DNA from: an uncultured Clostridia bacterium | GTDB taxonomy: Bacteria > Bacillota > Clostridia > Oscillospirales > CAG-272 | Direction of reading: 5' to 3' | NCBI GenBank assembly: GCA_937914815.1 | Contig: CALDMI010000031.1 | Coordinates: 1 to 6,368 of the forward strand | DNA length: 6,368 nucleotides | Shown here: positions 1 through 5,004 of the stretch, one piece after another | How the letters are laid out: each line of letters opens with the position of its first letter | Position numbering within the stretch: position 1 is the stretch's first letter | Notes under the pieces: generated by a model | What the model saw: the letters and a program-made list of their open reading frames with translations, nothing else | Database searches by the model: none | What the model was told of the DNA's origin: nothing | Made by a program: the position numbers and the translations under genes

Positions 1-711
1 GTCGACAGCTATGACGACCATGCGCGGCTCCGCACACACAGAGACATGACAGACGCCGCGGCGAGGAGCGGGGGACACACCGCGATAATTTCCGCGGGCT
101 GGGACCCCGGTCTGTTCTCCCTCGCCCGCATTATCTTCACATCGGTAATGCCGTATGCCGCGGTGAATACATTCTGGGGCAGGGGCGTGAGCCAGGGACA
201 TTCACAGGCGCTCCGCTCAATATCGGGTGTCAGATACGCCGTGCAGTACACCGTCCCGGAGAGCGACGCGGTGTTCCTCGCCCGCTCGGGAGAGCCGGGG
301 ACAATGTCACCGACAGATACCCACAGACGGGAGTGCTACATAGTCGCAGACGAGAGCGAGCAGGGGAGAATAGAGCGCGAGGTGCGCTCAATGCCGGACT
401 ACTTCTCGGGGTACAGAACGGATATTCATTTTATAAGTGAAGAGACCTTCCTCCGCGAGCATACCGCCCTGCCGCACCGCGGGCAGGTCATATCCTCCGG
501 CATGAGCGGGAAATACCGGGAAAACCGCGAGTGCGCGACACTGTCGCTTGAGCTGTCGTCAAACCCGGAGTTCACCGCCGGGATAATGCTCGCCTCCGCG
601 CGCGCCGCGCTCCGCCTTGACAGAGAGGGGAGGCACGGCGCATTCACCCTTGCAGATATCCCCCCGGCATATCTCCTGCCGGACGGCGCAGACGCCCTGT
701 CATTTACATGA
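1..711 (+). CDS. ddh: meso-diaminopimelate dehydrogenase, 5'-truncated by window edge
   Basis: Frame 1 is open from the first base and ends at TGA 709-711, giving the last 236 residues of the protein. They align by eye with Corynebacterium glutamicum Ddh (about 320 aa), so roughly the first 85 residues, the NADPH-binding Rossmann half, lie outside the window. Visible family motifs, in fragment numbering: VDSYDDH at 1-7, GWDPG at 33-37, FWGRGVSQGHSQA at 58-70, MPDYF at 131-135, PHRGQVISSG at 158-167, NPEFTA at 188-193 and GAFT at 213-216. The family enzyme reversibly converts L-2-amino-6-oxopimelate, ammonia and NADPH to meso-diaminopimelate in the cytoplasm. This is the one-step route to the peptidoglycan cross-linking residue and to lysine. 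An internal ATG at 46 is not the start, because the homology continues upstream of it. The gene is convergent with fba and is followed by a strong terminator. No frameshift is seen in the visible part. Confidence 0.93.
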   Translation, partial: VDSYDDHARLRTHRDMTDAAARSGGHTAIISAGWDPGLFSLARIIFTSVMPYAAVNTFWGRGVSQGHSQALRSISGVRYAVQYTVPESDAVFLARSGEPGTMSPTDTHRRECYIVADESEQGRIEREVRSMPDYFSGYRTDIHFISEETFLREHTALPHRGQVISSGMSGKYRENRECATLSLELSSNPEFTAGIMLASARAALRLDREGRHGAFTLADIPPAYLLPDGADALSFT

Positions 712-747
712 ATATTTCAGAGTGACCGAAAACCGTATAACAGAAAA

Positions 748-787
748 GGACACGGCAACGCATGGCGAAGCCGTGTCCGAATTTTTT
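748..787 (+). terminator. intrinsic terminator of ddh, probably bidirectional
   Basis: A perfect 9-bp stem, GGACACGGC (748-756) with GCCGTGTCC (770-778), has a 13-nt loop and is followed by six T's at 782-787. It lies 37 nt after the ddh stop codon. On the minus strand the same stem is followed by TTTTC, so it could also stop any transcript running leftward from fba. Confidence 0.85.
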
Positions 788-794
788 AGGATTT

Positions 795-832
795 AATAAT
801 AAAAGCCGCGAGGGCATCACCCCCACGCGGCT
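795..832 (-). terminator. second copy of the fba-type terminator (backup)
   Basis: Read on the minus strand: stem AGCCGCG (832-826), a 15-nt loop containing a possible inner GGG/CCC pairing, stem CGCGGCT (810-804), then a T-rich tail TTTATTATT (803-795). It is identical to the hairpin just downstream of fba but lies a further 216 nt away, so it would act only on transcripts that pass the first one. On the plus strand the stem is not followed by a T-run. Confidence 0.65.
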
Positions 833-866
833 CTCATAAAATTTTCGGATTTTTTCGGTCTTACCG
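795..866. repeat. 72-bp perfect direct repeat, copy 1
   Basis: Bases 795-866 are identical to 1011-1082 (offset 216), as far as I can check by eye. Each copy contains, on the plus strand: a short A/T-rich end (AATAATAAA), a 7-bp-stem GC-rich hairpin, an A/T-rich stretch with two CGG triplets, and a small CGGT/ACCG inverted repeat at the right end. Weaker similarity may extend to the left. AGGATTT directly precedes copy 1 (788-794), and AGGATTT also lies just before copy 2 but separated from it by nine extra bases. No coding capacity is evident. The nature of the repeat (duplicated terminator, dispersed intergenic element, or flank of a lost insertion) cannot be decided from one window. Confidence 0.9.
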
Positions 867-905
867 GGCATTTGAATGAGGGCGCCGGAGATCCGAGGAA
901 GAATC

Positions 906-923
906 GTCGAACGCGCGGCGATA
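906..923. repeat. 18-bp imperfect direct repeat, unit R1
   Basis: On the minus strand this reads TATCGCCG followed by CGCGTTCGAC. It matches unit R2 at 944-961 at 15 of 18 positions. R1 abuts the palindrome at 924-941 exactly, and R2 follows it after 2 bp, which suggests a composite arrangement rather than chance. Confidence 0.55.
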
Positions 924-941
924 ATCGTATACACATACGAT
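924..941. repeat. 18-bp palindrome with CGTAT-N4-ATACG core
   Basis: ATCGTAT (924-930), spacer ACAC, ATACGAT (935-941): perfect 7-bp arms. The same core, CGTAT then four bases then ATACG, recurs at 3043-3058 upstream of gpr. It may be a binding site for a dimeric protein or simply a hairpin in RNA. Confidence 0.6.
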
Positions 942-943
942 GA

Positions 944-961
944 GTCGCACGGTCGGCGATA
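944..961. repeat. 18-bp imperfect direct repeat, unit R2
   Basis: On the minus strand this reads TATCGCCG followed by ACCGTGCGAC. It is the partner of R1 at 906-923, with three mismatches. Confidence 0.55.
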
Positions 962-971
962 GAAAAAATCC

Positions 972-1012
972 CTAAAAATATTGAGGAAATCCAAAGGATT
1001 TCAACCTCTCAA
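972..1012 (-). terminator. second hairpin with T-rich tail downstream of fba
   Basis: On the minus strand: GAAATCC (1002-996), loop TTT, GGATTTC (992-986). This is flanked by outer pairs TTGAG/CTCAA (1012-1008 with 985-981) with a bulge, and followed by the T-rich bases TATTTTT (980-974). It is A/T-richer than the main fba terminator and overlaps by two bases the end of repeat copy 2. It may be a weak tandem terminator; activity is uncertain. Confidence 0.4.
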
Positions 1013-1048
1013 TAATAAAAGCCGCGAGGGCATCACCCCCACGCGGCT
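1011..1048 (-). terminator. intrinsic terminator of fba
   Basis: Minus strand: AGCCGCG (1048-1042), loop 1041-1027 with possible inner GGG/CCC pairs, CGCGGCT (1026-1020), then TTTATTATT (1019-1011). It begins 54 nt past the fba stop. GC-rich stem plus T tail is the standard intrinsic terminator form. Confidence 0.8.
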
Positions 1049-1082
1049 CTCATAAAATTTTCGGATTTTTTCGGTCTTACCG
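1011..1082. repeat. 72-bp perfect direct repeat, copy 2
   Basis: Identical to 795-866. This copy ends 20 nt after the fba stop codon (fba reads leftward), so its hairpin is in the normal place for the fba terminator. That makes copy 2 the likely functional original and copy 1 the extra one, although direction of duplication is an inference. Confidence 0.9.
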
Positions 1083-1102
1083 AATATCCGGCGCCCTATA
1101 AG

Positions 1103-1969
1103 TTACGCCTTGTTTGCGGAACCGAACAGTTCTATCTTCTCTCTTACGGTAGCCTTTATAGCCTCAACGCCGGGAGCAAGAAGCTTTCTCGGGTCAAATC
1201 CCTTGCCGACAAGGTCCTTGCCCTCTTCAATGTACTTTCTGGTAGCCGCCGCAAACGCGAGCTGGCACTCCGTATTTACATTGATTTTGGAAACTCCGAG
1301 AGAAATGGCTCTCTTTATCTGGTCCGCGGGTATACCCGTTCCTCCGTGGAGGACGAGCGGCATGTCGTCTCCGACAGTCTTGCTTATCTTTTCAAGAACA
1401 TCAAAGCGCAGTCCCTGCCAGTTTGCGGGATACTTTCCGTGGATATTTCCGATACCTGCGGCGAGCATCGTGACGCCGAGGTCGGCTATTCTCTTGCACT
1501 CATCGGGGTCGGCAACCTCGCCCCCTCCGATGACGCCGTCCTCTTCACCGCCGATAGCTCCGACCTCTGCCTCGAGGGAGAGACCCTTGCTCTCGCATAC
1601 GGCGACGAGCTCCTTTGTCTTTGCGATGTTCTCTTCAATAGGGTAGTGCGAGCCGTCGAACATTATCGACGAAAATCCGGCTTCGATACACTTGTACGAG
1701 CCCTCGTAGGTTCCGTGGTCGAGGTGGAGAGCGACGGGCACGGTGATACCGAGCGAGTCGACCATTGCGTCAACCATAGCCGCGACGGTCTTAAAGCCGC
1801 ACATGTATTTTCCCGCCCCCTCGGAGACTCCGAGAATGACAGGGGACTTCATTTCCTCCGCGGTCTGGAGTATAGCCTTCGTCCATTCAAGATTGTTGAT
1901 GTTGAACTGACCGACGGCGTAGTGACCAGCTTTCGCGTCGCGGAGCATTTTCTTTGCGGAAACAAGCAT
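1103..1969 (-). CDS. fba: class II fructose-1,6-bisphosphate aldolase
   Basis: Predicted 288 aa, the usual length for class II aldolases of Firmicutes. The enzyme cleaves fructose 1,6-bisphosphate to dihydroxyacetone phosphate and glyceraldehyde 3-phosphate (glycolysis, reversible in gluconeogenesis) in the cytoplasm and needs a divalent metal, usually zinc. Motifs: LHLDHG at 81-86 (catalytic Asp84, metal ligand His85), SLEAEVG at 131-137, GNIHGKY at 174-180 (ligand His177), LVLHGGTG at 205-212 (ligand His208), and KINVNTE at 228-234 (phosphate site). The C-terminus LFGSANKA is typical of the family. Start at 1969 is chosen because AAGGAGA (1979-1985) lies at good distance. The frame is open to an ATG at 2035, but this would place the start upstream of the promoter. 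A tagatose-bisphosphate aldolase is the main alternative; the C-terminal region favours Fba. Transcribed alone, with its own promoter and terminator. Confidence 0.95.
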   Translation of the reverse strand: MLVSAKKMLRDAKAGHYAVGQFNINNLEWTKAILQTAEEMKSPVILGVSEGAGKYMCGFKTVAAMVDAMVDSLGITVPVALHLDHGTYEGSYKCIEAGFSSIMFDGSHYPIEENIAKTKELVAVCESKGLSLEAEVGAIGGEEDGVIGGGEVADPDECKRIADLGVTMLAAGIGNIHGKYPANWQGLRFDVLEKISKTVGDDMPLVLHGGTGIPADQIKRAISLGVSKINVNTECQLAFAAATRKYIEEGKDLVGKGFDPRKLLAPGVEAIKATVREKIELFGSANKA

Positions 1970-2006
1970 TGTGTTATATCTCCTTTTCGGTTTGTTTACT
2001 GCCTGT

Positions 2007-2035
2007 ATTATACTCCGCGCCGCGGTAAAAATCAA
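2007..2035 (-). promoter_or_regulatory. sigma-A type promoter of fba
   Basis: On the minus strand, TTGATT (2035-2030) is a 4-of-6 match to the -35 box. A 17-bp spacer separates it from a perfect TATAAT (2012-2007). The expected transcript start is near 2000, leaving a leader of about 30 nt with the AAGGAGA ribosome site. The promoter sits between gpr and fba, so fba need not depend on gpr transcription. Confidence 0.8.
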
Positions 2036-2096
2036 GGAGTTTTGCCGAAAAAAGCCTGCCGGAGAATAAAAGTTAACATTTCCGCTGAGAAAGCTG

Positions 2097-2999
2097 TCAG
2101 TCGAAAAATCCGAACGCCTGATTTATCCCGGAGGCGACTATCCGCGCTGCGCTGTCGACCATTATCTCAATGTCGCGCGGCGAGACGAACAGCGCGTCCT
2201 CTGACGCGAGCGCAGTTTCGAGCGCCGGGGCACACTCCGGCGCGTATTTTTCCGCCTTTTCAAGGACGTAAACGCGTGAGTCTATGACCGTCGGCACCCC
2301 TATCGCTATGACCGGGACCCCGACACTCACGCGGTTTATCGCCTGGCGCGACGCGCCTATCCCGCTCCCCGGGAATATCCCCGTGTCGCAAATCTGCACC
2401 GTGGTTCCGACCCTCTCGCAGGACGCAGAGCAGAGCGAGTCTATCGCAATGACAAGATCGGGGCGCAGCCTCTCGCACATCCCGCGCACAACCTCCCCGG
2501 GCTCTATTCCCGTGTCGCCCGTCACCCCGGGGGCGAGCACGGCTATCTCCGAGCAGTCGTAAGCCTCGAATGTCGCCGGGTCAAACTTCCGTACATGCAT
2601 AGTAGCCCGCACATACTCCGCGCACCGCGGACCTACCGCGTCGGCGGTCAGCCTCCCGTTTCCGAGCCCCGCGACGAGGATACGGCACGGCGAGATGCCG
2701 AGCCGCTCGACCATGCGGCAGAGCTCGCTTGCCACCTCGCTTCCCGCGTCGGTTATTGCCTCCTCGGACAGCTTGTCCATTCTCCGCAGGTTCAGCGTGC
2801 TGTAATACCCGCGCGGGCGACCTATGCTTTCCTCGCCCTCCTCGCTGTAAACCCGTATCCGCTCCCATTCACAGCCGGTGCGCGCCTCTTTTGCGAAATC
2901 TATTCCGCCGACCCCTGTGTCCGCCCTCCGCCTCTCCGCCGCGAGGTCAGAGCGGCAGGTCTTTCCCGGCGTCAGCTGCCTGTTGATATATCCGTACAT
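2097..2999 (-). CDS. gpr: GPR endopeptidase (spore germination protease), zymogen
   Basis: Predicted 300 aa. GPR is an aspartic-type protease packed in the forespore core. On germination it degrades the small acid-soluble proteins that coat spore DNA. Matches to Bacillus megaterium GPR, from memory: CRSDLAAE at 15-22 fits the self-cleavage site VRTD/LAVE, predicting removal of 18 residues. GLGNGRLTADAVGP at 111-124 holds the first catalytic Asp (Asp120) and AIDSLC at 185-190 the second (Asp187). The block GTTVQICDTGIFPGSGIG (198-215) and VPVIAIGVPTVID (228-240) are also conserved. The protein is about 70 residues shorter than the Bacillus form; most of the loss lies between the VPTVID block and the C-terminal VSPRDIEIMVD (272-282). 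Start at 2999 follows a GGAAGGGGGA ribosome site; an in-frame ATG at 3035 is further upstream and lacks one. Presence of gpr marks a spore former. It is divergent from the solute-binding protein gene. Confidence 0.93.
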   Translation of the reverse strand: MYGYINRQLTPGKTCRSDLAAERRRADTGVGGIDFAKEARTGCEWERIRVYSEEGEESIGRPRGYYSTLNLRRMDKLSEEAITDAGSEVASELCRMVERLGISPCRILVAGLGNGRLTADAVGPRCAEYVRATMHVRKFDPATFEAYDCSEIAVLAPGVTGDTGIEPGEVVRGMCERLRPDLVIAIDSLCSASCERVGTTVQICDTGIFPGSGIGASRQAINRVSVGVPVIAIGVPTVIDSRVYVLEKAEKYAPECAPALETALASEDALFVSPRDIEIMVDSAARIVASGINQAFGFFD

Positions 3000-3024
3000 A
3001 TTAAATCCCCCTTCCGTAATACCG

Positions 3025-3053
3025 ATTATTGACAAATTCCGCCCGTATATTCA
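3025..3053 (-). promoter_or_regulatory. candidate forespore (sigma-G-like) promoter of gpr
   Basis: In Bacillus, gpr is read by forespore sigma factors F and G. On the minus strand here, TGAATA (3053-3048) equals the older sigma-G -35 consensus. After 16 bp comes CAATAAT (3031-3025), only a partial match to the -10 CATACTA. The position fits: the transcript would start near 3018, just before the ribosome site. No convincing sigma-A promoter is seen in the same place. Weak evidence overall. The -35 overlaps the palindrome at 3043-3058. Confidence 0.35.
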
Positions 3054-3058
3054 TACGG
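3043..3058. repeat. 16-bp palindrome in the gpr / binding-protein divergent region
   Basis: CCGTAT (3043-3048), ATTC, ATACGG (3053-3058). Shares the core CGTAT-N4-ATACG with 924-941. It overlaps the proposed -35 of gpr, so it could be an operator for gpr, but this is inference. Confidence 0.45.
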
Positions 3059-3146
3059 CTTTCGGATTGTTGCCCGTTCTATTACACAAAAACAGCAGTC
3101 TTTCTTTGTGCACAATCACGAAAATGCCGCCGGTCACAATTTAACA

Positions 3147-3175
3147 TTGAAAAGTGAGCGTGCATGTGCTAAAAT
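3147..3175 (+). promoter_or_regulatory. sigma-A extended -10 promoter of the solute-binding protein gene
   Basis: TTGAAA (3147-3152, 5 of 6), 17-bp spacer, TAAAAT (3170-3175, 5 of 6), with TGC directly before the -10 giving the extended TGn motif. The transcript would start near 3182, leaving a leader of about 27 nt that ends with the GGAGG ribosome site at 3197-3201. Confidence 0.8.
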
Positions 3176-3208
3176 ATACAAGTAAAATCATATCCCGGAG
3201 GAAGTACA

Positions 3209-4927
3209 ATGAAAAGAACAATCGGCGCTCTTCTCCTGATAGCGCTTCTCGCCTGCGCCCTTTCCGCGCTCGGCGGGTGCGGCACCCCGGCTGACGACGG
3301 CGCCGTCATCAATGTGTATCTCGGTGAAAAGATATACGATTTCGATCCCACAGATTTTTACGCGGACTCCGCGGCAGAGCGGGCGATGAGCCTTCTCTTT
3401 GAGCCGCTGTTCAGCGTCGACGCGGCAGGGAAGCTCTCCTGCGCCGCGGCAAAGTCATATAAAATCGATAAGGAGGAGCGCACGATAGTCATAACCCTGC
3501 GTGAGTCCTATTGGTCGGACGCCACGAGGGTAAAGGCTGCCGACTTCATATACGCATGGCGCGATGTCCTTCTTGATTCGTCAAAGGCGGCGCCCGCGGC
3601 GGCTCTCCTCTATGACATCGAGGGCGCGACCGCGGCAAAGAGCGGCGGCTCCACCGCGTATTACTTCGGCGCGAAAGCCACCGATACATACGAGATAACA
3701 ATAACCTACCGTGAGGGTGCAGATACCGACAGGCTTCTTCGTAACCTCTCGTCCGTCGCCACCTCTCCTCTGCGCGAGGATATAGTGAATAACGCTCCCG
3801 GCTACTGGAGTAAGACTCTCTCCTACGCCGTGTCGAACGGTCCGTTCAGACTTGCGACCCTCGATTACACCGCGGGTATCTTCACACTCGCGCGCAACAC
3901 CGGCTATCACCAGTCGCCGACAGCCGAGGACAAGACAAAGAATGTCACCCCGGCAAAGCTCATGTCGTCCTTCGCCGTGAACGGGGAGTACCTCTCCTAT
4001 GACGATATAGCGACAAAGACCGTGTTCGTCATGAACGACGCGACCCTCGCCGACAGAAAGGCGCATAAGGACGCGGCATCGGTTGCCGACGCGAGATCCG
4101 CATATGTCTACGCTTTCAATACCGATAACCCGATATTTGCAAACGAAAATGTACGTCTCGCTCTCTCCCTTGCGATAGACCGCGCGACGGTGGTGAATGC
4201 CATAACCTTCGGTAAGGCGGCGGACGGATTTGTCCCCGGCTCCGGAATAGGTGCGAACCTTACGGATATGGAGCGCGCAAAGGAGCTTCTCACACTTGCC
4301 GAGGCTTCAATGTCCGCCCCGCTTCAGAAGAGCTTCACACTTACGGTAAACGACGATGAGGAGAGCCTTGCCGTCGCCGAAATAGCAAAGGCAGCGTGGG
4401 AGGAGCTCGGCTTCACCGTCACGGTAAAAGCCGTCGGCACCGTCACTACCGAGATAACCGACAGACAGACAAACGAGGATCTGACAATAAACGACTCGGG
4501 TATACAGAAGCTGCTTATCGACGCCGCACACGGCGTTCGCAATTACGATGTGATAGGCTTTGACTGGATGATGTACTCGGATGACGCGTTCGTGCCGCTC
4601 ACCGCGTTTGCATCCTCTCTTACCGGCTTCGGCACAGACGTTGAGACCGGAGACAAGAGAAATAATGTAACCGGCTGGAAGAGCGCGGATTACGACGCTC
4701 TTATGAATGCCGCATTTGCCGCGACCGACAGCGAGACAAGAGACGGGCTTCTTCGCAGCGCGGAAAAACTGCTCCTTGACTCCGCACCGATAACTCCGGT
4801 ATACTTCAATCAGAACTTCACGTTCTCGCACGCGGACATCTCCGGCGTAACCTATGACGCCGCAGGAAATCCCGTCTATACGAAAATAAAGCTCAAGGAT
4901 TACGAGCAGTATCTCGATAGGGAATAA
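3209..4927 (+). CDS. peptide-type ABC transporter substrate-binding lipoprotein (SBP_bac_5 family)
   Basis: Predicted 572 aa. An N-terminal lipoprotein signal (MKR, hydrophobic run 5-21, lipobox LGGC with Cys24) predicts an extracellular protein anchored to the membrane by a lipid. The rest matches the OppA/DppA-like family that captures peptides, nickel chelates or other solutes for ABC importers. Family signatures: WSDATRVKAADFIYAWRDVL at 102-121, SNGPFRL at 209-215, NENVRLALSLAIDR at 312-325, FVPGSG at 341-346, APITPVYFNQNF at 526-537. GGAGG at 3197-3201 sets the start. No permease or ATPase gene is in the window, so it is either an orphan receptor or part of a system encoded elsewhere; the neighbouring genes are not transport genes. 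Substrate cannot be told from sequence alone. Oligopeptide is the best guess; similar proteins also act as signal-peptide receptors affecting sporulation, which is only a possibility here. Confidence 0.9.
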   Translation: MKRTIGALLLIALLACALSALGGCGTPADDGAVINVYLGEKIYDFDPTDFYADSAAERAMSLLFEPLFSVDAAGKLSCAAAKSYKIDKEERTIVITLRESYWSDATRVKAADFIYAWRDVLLDSSKAAPAAALLYDIEGATAAKSGGSTAYYFGAKATDTYEITITYREGADTDRLLRNLSSVATSPLREDIVNNAPGYWSKTLSYAVSNGPFRLATLDYTAGIFTLARNTGYHQSPTAEDKTKNVTPAKLMSSFAVNGEYLSYDDIATKTVFVMNDATLADRKAHKDAASVADARSAYVYAFNTDNPIFANENVRLALSLAIDRATVVNAITFGKAADGFVPGSGIGANLTDMERAKELLTLAEASMSAPLQKSFTLTVNDDEESLAVAEIAKAAWEELGFTVTVKAVGTVTTEITDRQTNEDLTINDSGIQKLLIDAAHGVRNYDVIGFDWMMYSDDAFVPLTAFASSLTGFGTDVETGDKRNNVTGWKSADYDALMNAAFAATDSETRDGLLRSAEKLLLDSAPITPVYFNQNFTFSHADISGVTYDAAGNPVYTKIKLKDYEQYLDRE

Positions 4928-4947
4928 AAAGAACACCGGGAAGGGCA

Positions 4948-4988
4948 GGGGTCGGCTCCGGCATTTGCCGTGGCTGACCCTCTCTTTC
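4948..4988 (+). terminator. long hairpin after the binding-protein gene, terminator or attenuator
   Basis: Arms of 14 nt (4949-4962 and 4967-4980) pair at 13 positions around an ATTT loop: outer GGGTC/GACCC, inner CCGGC/GCCG(T)G, with two G-T pairs and one mismatch. The tail TCTCTTTC (4981-4988) is pyrimidine-rich but has no long T-run, so termination may be partial. It ends just before the ribosome site of the next gene, so it could lower expression of the DUF4364 gene from read-through transcripts or protect the upstream mRNA end. Confidence 0.55.
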
Positions 4989-5004
4989 GCCGGAAGGAGA
5001 AAAT

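Larger units (their letters stand above)
867..1010. other. structured non-coding segment between the two 72-bp repeats
   Basis: This 144-bp stretch has no credible gene. It contains an 18-bp imperfect direct repeat (906-923 and 944-961, 15 of 18 identical) placed on both sides of an 18-bp palindrome (924-941). It also has the GC-rich 11-mer AGGGCGCCGGA at 879-889, which reappears inverted at 1087-1097, and the start of a hairpin at 981-1012. A short minus-strand open frame crossing it (704-994) also crosses the repeat and the ddh terminator and resembles nothing I know, so I treat the segment as non-coding. It could be a small RNA, a DNA-protein binding array, or an element remnant. Confidence 0.5.

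Noticed and set aside
1..6. GTCGAC (SalI site) at the first base as a sign of cloned or vector DNA
   Set aside because: The bases code for Val-Asp of the conserved Ddh motif and the same hexamer occurs several more times in the window, so it is ordinary coding sequence.
704..994. Minus-strand open frame of 96 codons in the ddh-fba interval
   Set aside because: It crosses a 72-bp repeat copy, its hairpin and the ddh terminator, has no ribosome site and looks like translated non-coding DNA.
1033..1053. A tiny leader peptide (Met-Arg-Ala-Ala-Trp-Gly, stop) on the minus strand running into the fba terminator hairpin, also present in repeat copy 1
   Set aside because: There is no ribosome site before the ATG (the upstream bases are A/T-rich with CCGAAAATTTT), it lies after the fba stop rather than before a gene, and the frame is explained by the hairpin sequence.
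2041..2096. An intrinsic terminator for gpr
   Set aside because: On the minus strand a T-run (GGCTTTTTTCGG) is present but only a 3-bp stem can form around it, so I do not call a terminator.
1346..2287. Long plus-strand open frame (313 codons) antisense to fba
   Set aside because: It mirrors the codons of fba, runs over the fba promoter and into the end of gpr, and resembles no protein family.
4307..4936. Minus-strand open frame of 209 codons opposite the binding-protein gene
   Set aside because: The plus-strand protein is a clear family member across this stretch. The antisense product has no recognisable motif and no promoter or ribosome site.
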